Shown: positions 32,541 through 43,240 of the stretch, one piece after another | Numbering within the stretch: position 1 is the stretch's first letter | Layout: each line of letters starts with the position of its first letter | Source of the DNA: Amphiura filiformis | Lineage: Eukaryota > Echinodermata > Ophiuroidea > Amphilepidida > Amphiuridae | Direction of reading: 5' to 3' | Length of the DNA stretch: 64,000 nt | NCBI RefSeq assembly: GCF_039555335.1 | Contig: NC_092642.1 | Coordinates: forward strand, 23,355,262-23,419,261 | The notes under the pieces: generated by a model | What the model was told of the DNA's origin: nothing | Seen by the model: only the letters and a program-made list of their open reading frames with translations | The model's database searches: none | Program-made: the position numbers and the translations under genes

Positions 32541-34680
32541 AGACCTAGACGTGTTTTTGAGACCAAGACGTGTTTTTGAGACCAAGACGTACTTTTGAGA
32601 CCCTTTTGGCACTCACGGCGCGGCCGCCGGGGTCAAAAGGGTCAACGCCAAGGAATACTATGGGCGGCCGTGTGTGCCAAAAAGGGTGTCAAAACACGTT
32701 CATGTCTCAAAAACACGTCTAGGTCTCACATCAGGTATTACAAAGTCAACCGACCGTTATGTGCAGTCTATGTCTCTGAGGTATATGTCTCCGAGACCTT
32801 TCTCTATTTTGAGACCTTTCTCTGTTTTTGAGACCATTCTGTGTTTGAGACCTTTCTCTGTATTTGAGACCTTTTCCTGTTTTTGAGACCTTTCTCTGTT
32901 TTTGAGACCTTTCTCTGTATTTGAAACCTTTCTGTTTTTGAGACCTTTCTCTGAGTTTTTGAGACCTTTTTCTGTTTGTGAGACCTTTCACTGTTTTTGA
33001 GACCTTTTCTGTTTTAGAGACCTTTCTCTGTTTTTGAGACCTTTCTGTTTTTGTGACCTTTCTTTGATTATGAGACCTTTCTCTGTTTTTGAGACCTTTC
33101 TATGTATTTGAGACCTTTCTCTGTTTTTGAGACCTTTTTCTGTTTTTGAGATCTTTCTCTGTTTTTGAGACCTTTCTCTGTTTTTGAGACCTTTCCCTGT
33201 TTTTGAGACCTTTCTCTGTTTTTGAGACCTTTCTCTGTATTTGAGACCTTTCTCTGTTTTTGAGACCTTTCTCTGTATTTGAGACCTTTCTCTGTTTTTG
33301 AGACCTTTCTCTGTTTTTGAGACCTTTCTCTGTTTTTGAGACCTTTCTCTGTATTTGAGACCTTTCTCTGTTTTTGAGACCTTCCTCTGTTTTTGAAACC
33401 TTTTTCTGTTTTTATTTGAGACCATAACGTGTTTTTGAGACCATAACGTGTTTTTGAGACCATAATGTGTTTTTGAGACCATAACGTGTTTTGAGACCAT
33501 AACGTGTTTTGAGACCATAACGTGTTTTTGAGACCATAACGTGTTTTTGAGACCATAACGTGTTTTGAGACCATAACGGGTTTTTGAGACATTAACGTGT
33601 TTTTGAGACATTAACGTGTTTTTGAGACCTTTTTCTGTTTTTGAGACCTTTCTCTGTTTTTGAGACCTTTCTCTGTTTTTGAGACCTTTCTCTGTTTTTG
33701 AGACCTTTCTCTCTTTTTGAGACCTTTCTCTGTATTTGAGAGCTTTCTCTGTTTTTGAGACCTAGTCCTCTGTTTTTGAAACCTTTTTCTGTTTTTGAGA
33801 CCTTTCTCTGTTTTGAGATCTTTCTTTGTATTTGAGACCTTTCTCTGTATTTGAGACCTTTCTCTGTTTTTGAGACCTTTCTCTGTATTTGAGACCTTTC
33901 TCTGTTTTTGAGACCTTTCTCTGTTTTTGAGACCTTTCTCTGTTTTTGAGACCTTTCTCTGTATTTGAGACCTTTCTCTGTTTTTGAGACCTTCCTCTGT
34001 TTTTGAAACCTTTTTCTGGTTTTTTTTGAGACCATAACGTGTTTTTGAGACCATAACGTGTTTTTGAGACCATAATGTGTTTTTGAGACCATAACGTGTT
34101 TTGAGACCATAACGTGTTTTGAGACCATAACGTGTTTTTGAGACCATAACGTGTTTTTGAGACCATAACGTGTTTTGAGACCATAACGTGTTTTTGAGAC
34201 ATTAACGTGTTTTTGAGACATTAACGTGTTTTTGAGACCTTTTTCTGTTTTTGAGACCTTTCTCTGTTTTTGAGACCTTTCTCTGTTTTTGAGACCTTTC
34301 TCTCTTTTTGAGACCTTTCTCTGTATTTGAGAGCTTTCTCTGATTTTGAGACCTAGTCCTCTGTTTTTGAAACCTTTTTCTGTTTTTGAGACCTTTCTCT
34401 GTATTGAGATCTTTCTTTGTATTTGAGACCTTTCTCTGTATTTGAGACCGTATTGTAATATTGAGACCTTGTTGTGTGTTTGTTTCTGAGACCTTTCTCT
34501 GTTTTTGAGACCTTATTATACTTTTGAGACCTTATTGTGTGTTTATTTCTGAGACCTTTATGTGTTTTTGAGACCCTATTATACGTTTGAGACCTTATTG
34601 TGTGTTTATTTCTCAGACCTTTGTGTGTTTTTGAGACCTTATTGTACTTTTGAGACCCGTGTGTGATTTTGAGACCCTTT
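32541..34680 (-). repeat. 19-bp minisatellite array B (inverted relative to A)
   Basis: Tandem TTTCTCTGTTTTTGAGACC and ATAACGTGTTTTTGAGACC units are the complements of array A. The stretch 32600-32780 interrupts with element-like sequence (GGGCGGCCG). Blocks of the ATAACGTG variant at 33417-33615 and 34028-34225 alternate with the CTCTG variant, and one block of about 610 bases is duplicated almost exactly. The long minus-strand open frames are repeat artefacts. Confidence 0.95.
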
Positions 34681-34950
34681 TGGCCCTCATGGCCGCCCAT
34701 AGCATTGTCTATGGAGCAGCTGTAATACACATAATCATGCATAACTCGCAAACGCAAAATCGGAATCAACTGAAATTTTGGGAATAGGCTTTTTTCGTGG
34801 ATATGTACTGAAACATTTCATAAAAAGAGGATGCTAGGATCACGAAATCCTCCTTTAACGTGGGCGCATAAATCTGCATGATAAAAGTTAAATAATTACA
34901 AAATATTACAAATAAATAATGAGGCTGTGGATCACGAAATGCCCTTTTAA
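34681..34950 (-). mobile_element. Family T end flanking array B
   Basis: On the minus strand, TTAAAGGAGGATTTCGTGAT then CCTAGCATCC begins near 34859, continues through ATATCCACGAAAAAAGCC and GGGCGGCCATGAGGGCCAAA, and leads into the minisatellite. A solo right end in the plus direction (GGCTGTGGATCACGAAATGC) lies at 34921-34949. Confidence 0.72.
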
Positions 34951-35782
34951 ATAATGATGTTTGAGAATATTTGCAGTAAGTTATCAAAAAATGTTTTTGA
35001 ATGTTATGAAAACCTTTATATTCCCTTTACCATTTATACCGGACCTTTATATAACCCGACATTTAAGCCTAAACATTTTCTGGCAACTCAAAAGACGCAT
35101 TCCTATTTGTAAAAAACAATTTGAGAATTATTAAAGTGCTTAGTTTTAATATAATCACAAAGCGCATTTTAATATGACATTTTTCTGCTATTAAATTGAA
35201 TTGGTATTTTTATGACAAGCTATAGTCATGCTGTTCGTGCGGATATTTATAATGTAGGCCTATAAATTATAATGTTACGAATTCATATTTAGGCCTATGA
35301 TAATGATAAAAAAATGTTTAATTTCTTTAATAAAAAAACTTATATACCTTATATTCTTACAATATTATCATTATTTTGTTTATATTTTTATTATTGTTTT
35401 TTTTTTTTAATCGTATAAAGAATAATTTAATGAAGTCATGACAACTTGTTGAGTGCTGAATCCAGGTGCCTGGATGAATCACCTCGTAAAGTATGAAAGC
35501 GCGCCGCCGTAGCTTAATTCCATGATCTTGATCCTACTTTTATCGATATACATCGATCACTTATCGGATTAAGTATTGGACACAATAGATGAAGTATTTG
35601 ATTGACAAGGTTACCCCTGCGTCCCCTAGCCGCTTGTGTAAAATCGGACTCCTATATCCACTGCGCCGATTAGCGAATCCGCTCTGTTGACCGAGAGGGC
35701 AATGCCCCGTGCTGAGCCGAGTCAAAGTTGATATCGAACGTATGCGGGCGCACTCCATTTTTCTGTTTGGATCCGCCGTCGA
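34951..35782. other. SOD intron 3, right part, unassigned
   Basis: AT-rich to 35440. 35597-35650 (GGTTACCCCTGCGTCCCCTA) is the reverse complement of 25428-25470, a dispersed repeat pair in opposite orientation. 35650-35750 is GC-richer but has no recognised frame. The stretch ends at the breakpoint of the split family Q MITE. Confidence 0.45.
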
Positions 35783-35999
35783 CAGGCGGTTTGTTATTTA
35801 TGATAAGAAATAAGGTACCACTAGGATGTACCTCGTTTCCTATCATATATACTGAACCGCTGTTCTTGAGACACTGACATTTCAGTGTAGTAATTGGATT
35901 CCTTGCCCCAATAATATACATAACTTTTGTTACCAGTGTGTTATTATTTTTGAGAAAATGCAAAAATAGTCACAAATTTACCACAGGGTGTAGTACCCC
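35783..35999 (+). mobile_element. Right half of a TTAA MITE, family Q
   Basis: Begins at the point where the copy at 21733-21867 breaks off (GACAGGCGGTTTGTT against GACAAGCGGTTCATT in the intact copy). It runs to GGGTGTAGTACCCC, followed by TTAA at 36000-36003. Confidence 0.8.
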
Positions 36000-36502
36000 T
36001 TAATAGTTTCCACATTTCCTCATTGACTGCAAAACTACCGTATACTTGTAATGTATTATGGAAATAAAATTTGGTTTGGGTAAAAAACTAATTGAATTAG
36101 GTTAATCAGGGGGGCCTGACACAAAAAACGATTATCAATGAGCCCAAGACTAAAAGTAGACTTTCCTTGCTCTGGAGTGCCTTGCAAAAATAATCAATAT
36201 CAAACATATTTCCGAGTTCCGACTGATTTTGCTTGATCGCATCACAAATGATGAACCTATTAACTTAGTCTTTTCTTATGGACTGTCGGGAAAAAAAGTA
36301 CCATAATGAATTTATTGAATTTTTTTCCAGTTCCAAAATTACCTCAGAGGCCTACAGACAAATCACACACAACCAACACCCACACACCCCCACTCCATTG
36401 TAAACAATATACCCTACACACACACCTTTCGGTGATCATACACACCCTCATACCCACCCCCCTTTGTTGTGAATTGTCATTTCTTGTCATCTTGAGACTT
36501 AC

Positions 36503-36604
36503 CTCTTGTTTCAACGATGCATTGCCTTTGATATTATTCTTTGCGGCTACAGCAGGGTCCAGGTCAATGTTATTTACGAATACACATTCTGCATAATTGT
36601 ATTC
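36503..36604 (-). CDS. SOD: SOD exon 3: first strand of the SOD domain
   Basis: 34 codons, phase 0 at both ends, reading EYNYAECVFVNNIDLDPAVA and then KGNASLKQE before the donor GTAAGT. AECVFVNN aligns in position and pattern with the first beta strand of Cu/Zn SODs (usually AVCVL-G), and NASLKQE with the second strand before the GPV turn encoded by exon 4. The acceptor is CTTTTCTATAG. The join to exon 4 preserves the frame across the 15.7-kb intron. An NAS tripeptide is a possible N-glycosylation site, fitting a secreted protein. Confidence 0.88.
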
Positions 36605-37283
36605 CTATAGAAAAGATATTACAATTTGAAACAAAATGATGCACAATATTGGTGGGATCGTATACCAGAGACGGAGAGGAATGGAGAGAGCAGGGAATGA
36701 AATATGAACAGATAAAGACGAGCAAATTGGTCGTTATGAATTGATGAGGGAGGGAAAGTTTTTCCAATGTAAAATAGTACTTTTCGGTCTTTTCCAACAG
36801 TGCTCGAGGAAAAGAGGAGGCCCGTTTTTTCCTTCTTGTCTCTTAATGTGAGATTCTGAGGGCTAAACCCCATAGAGTACCACAACAAGTTTTGAAAATG
36901 ATCCATGTTCACTAATAAACTGATGTATAAAGTTTTCCTAAAGTATTCCCAAGTCTAAAAAAATCATGAAAAATCTATTTAAAAAAAGCGTATATCCATA
37001 ATAATTAATTATGCAGGTCAAAAATGTATAGGTGTGTTTGTGGAAAAATAAGGCATTTTACATGAATCTGTAATATACTGACAGTATATAAATTAGCTAC
37101 ATGGGGCTAGAATGGGGCTTCAAATTTTGTCAATACTGCTCAGTGTTTTCTTCATTTTTTGCCAAATCCTTCATTTCAAAAATACCAAATGACAATTTGA
37201 ATGACTTATCCTTCACATTTAAGCAATTTATATATATATTTTTATACATTTGCGCTGGGATCACTAAATGGGTCTTTAATTAC

Positions 37284-37426
37284 CTTCTTGGTTCCTGTAT
37301 CTTTGGGTTTGCCATCATCTACAGCAAGTTTGTTGTCGGCTCTCTTCTCAGTCTCTAACTCAAACGAAGCTAAGAAATCAGCCAGTTCCTTCAATTCTCG
37401 TACTCCATAATCCGTACGAGCGGCGT
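37284..37426 (-). CDS. SOD: SOD exon 2: N-terminal extension
   Basis: The exon completes an Asp codon split from exon 1 and encodes residues 22-69: AARTDYGVRELKELADFLAS, then FELETEKRADNK and a Lys/Asp-rich stretch ending GTKK. It is charged, predicted helical and has no SOD motif, consistent with an N-terminal extension of an extracellular SOD ahead of the catalytic domain. The acceptor is CACCTGACAG, the donor GTAATT. Both phases match the neighbours. A reading frame extends upstream of the acceptor, but this is intron read-through. Confidence 0.82.
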
Positions 37427-37846
37427 CTGTCAGGTGAAAATCAATGTGAACGTGCAATCATAAAAGCAATGCTTTAAGGTAATACACTATTTTAAAGTGT
37501 TGCGATTTGGTAGTTCACAGCATCTTACGAATGGTAGTGAGCTTCGGCAAAAATTGCATTGCTCATTTCCTTGCGAGCGTGTAGAAGAATTCAAATATCA
37601 CAGTAATGCTTTTATAGGTCCTGTGGTTCTTGAGTTATGTTGTAAAGAGGGCTAAAACAACAACACTTTTGTAAAATGTACATAACTCATTAACAACAAT
37701 AAATTAAGCAAGATTTCAAAGTATATGATTTCTAGAATGAACTTTTGCAAAACATGAAAGTGTCATTTTTCAATAATATATTGATTTAGCCAATAAAAAT
37801 CGATTTGTTTGGCTGCTTCGACCAACAATACCGCATCTACCCTTAA

Positions 37847-37975
37847 GGTGGTACTACACCCCCTGGTAAATTTTGTGACTAATTTTGCATTTTTCTCAAA
37901 AAATAACTACACACTGGTAACAAAAGTTATGTATATTATAGGATAGTCAAATTTATCAAGGGGTGTAGTACCACC
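37847..37975 (+). mobile_element. 129-bp TTAA MITE, family Q (short, internally deleted)
   Basis: GGTGGTACTACACCCC and its complement GGGGTGTAGTACCACC form the ends, flanked by TTAA (37843-37846, 37976-37979). It keeps the AACTACACACTGGTAACAAA block of the longer copy but lacks the middle. Confidence 0.85.
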
Positions 37976-38002
37976 TTAAAACACATTATAAACCTATCTT
38001 AA

Positions 38003-38366
38003 GGGGGTACTACACCCCTCCATAAATTTTTGTCTATTTTTGTATTTTTCTCAAAAAGTAATAACACAGTGGTAACAAAAGTTATCTGTATTATAGGGGC
38101 AAGGAATCCAATTACTACACTGGAATTTCAGTGACCCAAGACAAGCGGTTCATTTATTTATGACAAGAAAAGAGGTACAGCAAGGATGTACCTCATATCC
38201 TATCATATTTACTGAACCGCTTGTCTTGAATCACTGAAATTTCAGTGAAGTAATTGGATTCCTTGCCCCAATAATATACATAACTTTTGTTTGTTACCAG
38301 TGTGTTATTATTTTTTGATAAAAATGCAAAAATAGTCACAAATTTACCACAGGGGTGTAGTACCCC
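38003..38366 (+). mobile_element. 364-bp TTAA MITE, family Q (intact copy)
   Basis: The element is palindromic over most of its length, from GGGGGTACTACACCCC to GGGGTGTAGTACCCC, with TTAA on both sides (37999-38002, 38367-38370). Inner arms carry CACTGGAATTTCAGTGA and its near-complement. It lies in SOD intron 1. Confidence 0.9.
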
Positions 38367-38370
38367 TTAA

Positions 38371-39366
38371 CAGCTTAATATACCAGATACTATACACTCC
38401 AATGTCAGAAAAAAATAGACCAATCATATAATATTCTGTATTGCCCACCATAATCCTTTTACTTTATTCAAAATTATACCTTTTCTATACCATTTAAAAA
38501 AAATAAAAATGTATGACTTTTCATAGTTTGAGAATTCTATTATGATAATAGTCAGAACACGATCATGTCAGTAAATGAATATTTTGTTCTGGGACTGATT
38601 AATCGGACTAATTATTGTCCTGCTGAAGAACTGTGCCGAAGCAGTATAGATTGTGTTTAATTACAATCATGATAATGACCAGTTTATGTACAATTTAGCC
38701 CTAGAACTCTGGCCATAGTATCCGTTTTTACTTCCACTAGGGCCAGAGGCACTTACATTGAAAAATTTGTTGGAGATGCTTGAACGATCCAGTACAAAAA
38801 ATCAATGCTTGATCGAACCAATACAAATATGTGTCAGGTCACTAATTAACATGATAAAACCCACTTGAGAACACACAATCGCCAGTCATTTCTAAAGATG
38901 CATTTATACTCAATCGCTTTTGCAGAAATCTGAATCGCACGCATGATCAGTGTACTAAATCGCCGTCGTATTTGCCTGCTGAGCATGAGCATGAATCGCT
39001 GTTTTTCAAAAGCGACACGTAGGCATATATTGACACCCTCTGTCGGTCAACGTTCTCTAGAATTGCACACATAACTTGTGCAGTTAACGACAATGATTCA
39101 GTCTGATGATGAGCAACCCATGGGTATAAACACAGCTTTACACAATGACTAATTTACATAGGCACAAAAGACCGTGTTCATGTACCGTTACTCAGCCAAA
39201 CATGGCAGAGTAGGTCCCGGATGACGGTACATGTTCCTATCTCCTCAACGTTATACCTTTCCAACAAGGAAAGAGATACGAAAAGCGAACGTCTAGTACA
39301 ATTGTAGATACGAATATCGCTACAGTACAAATACTATTGCACTTATCATAATAAATAAATACATAC
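38371..39366. other. SOD intron 1, remaining part
   Basis: No feature was recognised between the family Q MITE and exon 1. The sequence is AT-rich and unique-looking. Confidence 0.45.
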
Positions 39367-39430
39367 CATTTGGAACTGCATGCATAACCAGACACAGCGC
39401 AGTGAAAGATAATACTGGTAGTACCATCAT
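39367..39430 (-). CDS. SOD: SOD exon 1: signal peptide
   Basis: Minus-strand ATG-ATG begins a 21-codon hydrophobic leader, MMVLPVLSFTALCLVMHA then VPN, with a typical signal-peptide core and no charged residue. The donor is GTATGT. Joining exons 1-6 (64, 143, 102, 179, 121 and 120 nt) gives exactly 243 codons, an intact 242-residue secreted Cu/Zn SOD. The second ATG could also start translation. A diverged duplicate of this exon and its 5' flank is at 15875-16450. Whether it is orthologous to vertebrate SOD3 or an independent extracellular SOD cannot be told here. Confidence 0.88.
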
Positions 39431-40736
39431 TTTTAATAGCAAAAATGTCGATATCACATCAACTCATCAGTCGAGAAATTAATAGCGCGTCCTGACTCTT
39501 CAGCATCCGTAGATCAGTGTTGCAGATTTCATAAAAACCTACAATCAGGAAAGTTGAGAAAGATCAACTTCCTGCTACAATAAAGTCACTGGTAACTAAC
39601 CAACGTATATTGAGCTGAGAAATTCTAAAGATGCTTCATGGCTGCTTGCATGTATTTTATTTAAAGCTATCATGCATGGCGTTCAGCTGTATTTTCTTTA
39701 TTATGTAGATAATATGCATGTCACGATAGAGTAAGCCAGCCATATCATGATTTTATTATCACACAATATAATATGGTTGCTGGTCGGCGCTATCATAGGC
39801 TTGTAACAGGGGTAACAGGTTGCAAAATACACACAGCTGATACTGCAATTTCATTCAAACTGCTTGCTATCTTCAGTAGACAGCAATTATAGCCGAGTGA
39901 GATTTGGGAATTCTGGAATACTATGCGCACAAGTAGGCCTATTAACCCTAACCCTAACTCTAAAAAATAGGGTGCGCAGGGTAAACCCGTGGGGTAAACC
40001 AGAGGTATACCGAGATTTGCACAATATAATAATAACTAGTATGCCTAAAAACCTAGGTTCTTAATTTTAATTTTGAAAAATTGGATTCTCTGTGCATGAA
40101 AAAAATAGGCTAATTGTTTTTTCTTTTTAGGGGGGCGGGTTCTATAATATTAAACAATTTTTAAATTGTATTTGTGTTTCGATTCATTTTGATAAACTTG
40201 TACTTGTAGTGTTACAAAACTTTTCGAATTCGATAAACCAATATAATGACTGACACAAAGTTTCTTCAGTCATTGAACCGAGAAACCAGTTTCTCAGTTT
40301 TGAAAACTATAGACATTTGGGCAAAAAACTCAGTCAAAATCCACTCAAAATATTGGACATTTAGTATTTGAATGTGATATTTATTGTTGTTCTGAATCCT
40401 GACTAGTTAAGTAATACGTACGTGACCTCAGTATAAAATTTATAAAAGCAACGTAACACGACCCACGGATTTAAGCAAGTTTTCATGTCGTACTACCATA
40501 ATGTATACATAATGTATACCATAATGTATACATTGTATAGGCTACTTTGACAGCAAGGAGGACCGAACCAAAAACAAAACGAGGTCTATACCACTAGACA
40601 AGCTATAGAAGAATAGCAAGTTAATCTATTTTTTAAACATCAGTTTTTTTGATGTTGTTGATATTGTTGTTTGGGCTTATTGTTGTTGTTAATTGTTTTT
40701 TGTTTTTTGTTTGTTTTTGGTTGTTTTTTGTTTTTG

Positions 40737-40770
<34 letters not shown>

Positions 40771-41713
40771 TTTTTTTAATCGACCTCGGTTCTGCATGTC
40801 GAGTCCCCGACAAATATTATTCAAGTGATCTTGAGATCCTACATTTTATAAAGATTGGTCTGATTGCACCCTTTTTAGTCCGCTTTTACTCTCCCTGTAT
40901 ATGTTTATATTGGCTACCATAGTGTTTATGCGGAATACCGTATTGCCATGACCTTTAATTGTTGTAAAGGTGACAATATATTTGAGGGCTTAATTGACTC
41001 TATCTCGCAGCTCAGGAAAAAAGACCAACCGTTCCAATATTCATGATAATACAATTAATACACAAGGTATAACGTACGATATATATGAAATTATTATTTT
41101 TTTAACCTGCTTTTTTGCTATTATTTGCAATGTAACTTACAGGCAAAATGGAATCAGCAACATTCGTTGTGTTTGTATGTCAACAGAGCAATTTCAGACG
41201 TAAGCATAATGTCATGTTCAGATAATAAATATAGGCATATGTGTCCAACTCCACGGCCAAAATAACCAGTGTTATTTATTTCACTTTTATTTCGGCTAAA
41301 TAATTGATGGACAAACCCCCTATTCCTGACAGTTATTACTATAGTACTATTTCACCATTTTGGGTAAGGAATAACACAATTTAACGGACATATATATATA
41401 CATTATGGCTTTAATTCCGTTCCCTATATCCGGGCCTATTTCCGAATTTCGGAAAATGATCGAGGTCAAAGGTTCGAGATAATACTATTTATGGAATGGA
41501 AGAAATATTGGTACGTGTTACATTTAGCATGTAGGTTTGTTTGCCACATTTCTGGGTAGGAATATTCTGACCTATCTAGGTCTACTCGTTTGTCGCATGT
41601 CGCTCAACATCAATTGCTTGGGCAATTGGTAATATTCACGTAAAATATACACTGACTTTTGCAGAGTTTAAGCGTGCTGTAAACTACGAGTGCATACAAT
41701 TTTAATAGGCAAC
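39431..41713. other. Intergenic DNA between SOD and the TMEM79-like gene
   Basis: The two genes are divergently transcribed, so both promoters lie here. 39431-39990 is duplicated at 15933-16450. 40650-40768 is a T/G-rich tract ending in (TTTTG)n. 40498-40535 repeats ATAATGTATACAT. No coding exon was recognised. Confidence 0.5.
40650..40768 (+). repeat. (TTTTG)n and T/G-rich tract
   Basis: TGTTGTTGTTAATTG grades into five perfect TTTTG units near 40736-40760. Simple repeat. The minus-strand Lys/Asn/Gln-rich frame across it is an artefact. Confidence 0.9.
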
Positions 41714-41741
41714 ATGGCTTCTGAACAGAAAACATTGAACC

Positions 41742-42299
41742 GTGCTGGAAAAAAGCTTAATTCACTCCCAAGTATTCACAGCTGTCATTCTAATGTCGAT
41801 TTATTTCTATATTGGTTATTACTATGTACCTATCACCGTACCAGATAACCCGACCATGATTGACAGGATGATTTTTACTTTGCAATGGATTCCGATTGAA
41901 CTTCTTCCCATGATTATAGTGATTATTGTTATTGGTCAAATACGAAAAAATAATCTTCACATCGCTGGGGATCCGAGAAAATCTGAACAGTTCAATGCAC
42001 CTATAATCGCAGTTCATGTTCGAGTCTTGGCTAACACCGTCGAACAAACTCTTATTCATGTGCCTGGACTATTTGTTTTTGCATCTCGTGTCCAGCCGGA
42101 AAATTTGAAGTTAGTGCCTCTCCTAGCCATCTTGTTCTTTGTGGCAAGGATGATATATTGGATCGGCTATTCCCGTAATGCCTTATATAGAGGTTTGGGA
42201 TATGCAGCTACGTTCTTTCCCAGTGTTGCCATGCATGGATATGCATTATTTTGCATCGTTTACAGTGGTGCCACTCATGGAATTCAAAGTGATGTTTAA
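41742..42299 (+). CDS. TMEM79: TMEM79-like MAPEG-domain membrane protein
   Basis: An intronless frame of about 185 codons. Hydrophobic segments near residues 10-30, 45-65, 105-125 (with the HVRVLANTVEQTLIHVPG motif), 122-142 and 155-178 fit a four-helix MAPEG fold. NTVEQ matches the conserved Asn-x-x-Glu signature of MAPEG proteins, and the overall style is that of the TMEM79-like branch. Function is unproven here; relatives are membrane proteins of the secretory pathway. The start is unclear. The frame is closed by TGA at 41736. The first in-frame ATG is 41793, and a good ATG at 41714 is one frame off across an A6 run (41749-41754). Stop TAA at 42297-42299. Confidence 0.8.
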   Translation: MLEKSLIHSQVFTAVILMSIYFYIGYYYVPITVPDNPTMIDRMIFTLQWIPIELLPMIIVIIVIGQIRKNNLHIAGDPRKSEQFNAPIIAVHVRVLANTVEQTLIHVPGLFVFASRVQPENLKLVPLLAILFFVARMIYWIGYSRNALYRGLGYAATFFPSVAMHGYALFCIVYSGATHGIQSDV

Positions 42300-42947
42300 G
42301 ACACGCGCCTCCTTGTGAACCGGAACTCTGTGAGGTTTGCGAAGGAAACCATCTGACATTGCGACAGCCATAATATGTATCATTATTGTAAAATTTTACT
42401 TAAATTTTGCTTATACTTGCAGAACTGCAATTGTGTGTCTCTACTTTTGTATAATATTATTATCTAACACTATATGAGCCGAAATATGGACTAGTACCGC
42501 AAGGCTCGGTCATTGTACCACTTTTTGATCATTTCTGAAGTCGCCACCAGTCACCAGTCATCACCTTGCACATTTTGTCCTGATTTGATTATGCGAATTC
42601 ACTTCTAAGTGTCTATTTGGTATTTCGGCAAAGGATAAGACACTTCAATGTACTGCTGATAGTGGTCAATGTTCTGCATGATGTCGATCCGACATCGGAA
42701 TTCGCAATGAGTACATGTAGTTTCGCGCACTCCATCCACGATCTATATCGGAAACAACTCCTTCAGTACTTCTGACCTGTACGCCTCTGAAACTCACTTA
42801 ACCTGTACTCTGTATCGTCGCCACTCACACATCTGTCAATGTGTGTACATGTAAGAAGCAAACGTTTTACAAGAACTATTTTGTCAACACTTTAAATAAC
42901 AGCATGTTACAATCCGTAAACAAGTTCATCAGGATTGTCAGTAGATA
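42300..42947. other. TMEM79: 3' flank of the TMEM79-like gene, no feature recognised
   Basis: Probably begins with the 3' UTR. No canonical AATAAA was seen in the first 600 bases. Nothing else identified. Confidence 0.4.
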
Positions 42948-43166
42948 TCATTTATAAAATTTCGTGTAAACAAATCCAATTGATTATTTGGTAAAATGAT
43001 GTTAAACATACCTAACAATGACGTTTCGTGCTACATCGTAGCACTTTCTCATGGTTTCGATTTGAGAAAGTGCTACGATGTAGCACGAAACGTCATTGTT
43101 AGGTATGTTTAACATCATTTTACCAAATAATCAATTGGATTTGTTTACATGAAATTTTATAAATGA
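42948..43166 (+). repeat. Near-perfect 219-bp hairpin, probable Penelope terminal repeat
   Basis: About 100-base arms (TCATTTATAAAATTTCGTGT at the left, complement at the right) differ at only one or two positions and enclose a loop near 43050-43066. The arms include GTGCTACGATGTAGCACGAA. A nearby direct repeat, AGCATGTT(A/G)CAAT, lies outside each end (42901, 43166). Confidence 0.88.
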
Positions 43167-43240
43167 GCATGTTGCAATGCTTTGCAGCAACTTTTAAAAT
43201 GTAAATAAATATCGACATTTATATATATCACTTTTTCATT

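Noticed and set aside
32988..34221. Several 140-209 codon minus-strand frames rich in Lys, Arg and Ser
   Set aside because: They are array B of the same minisatellite. Frames are open only because the repeat unit lacks stops.
39945..39962. Telomere-like CCCTAA repeats
   Set aside because: Only about two to three units, with no continuation. A chance or very worn match.
40994..41203. A 69-codon frame upstream of the TMEM79-like gene, considered as its first exon
   Set aside because: No supporting motif, and no donor in a phase that clearly fits the MAPEG frame.
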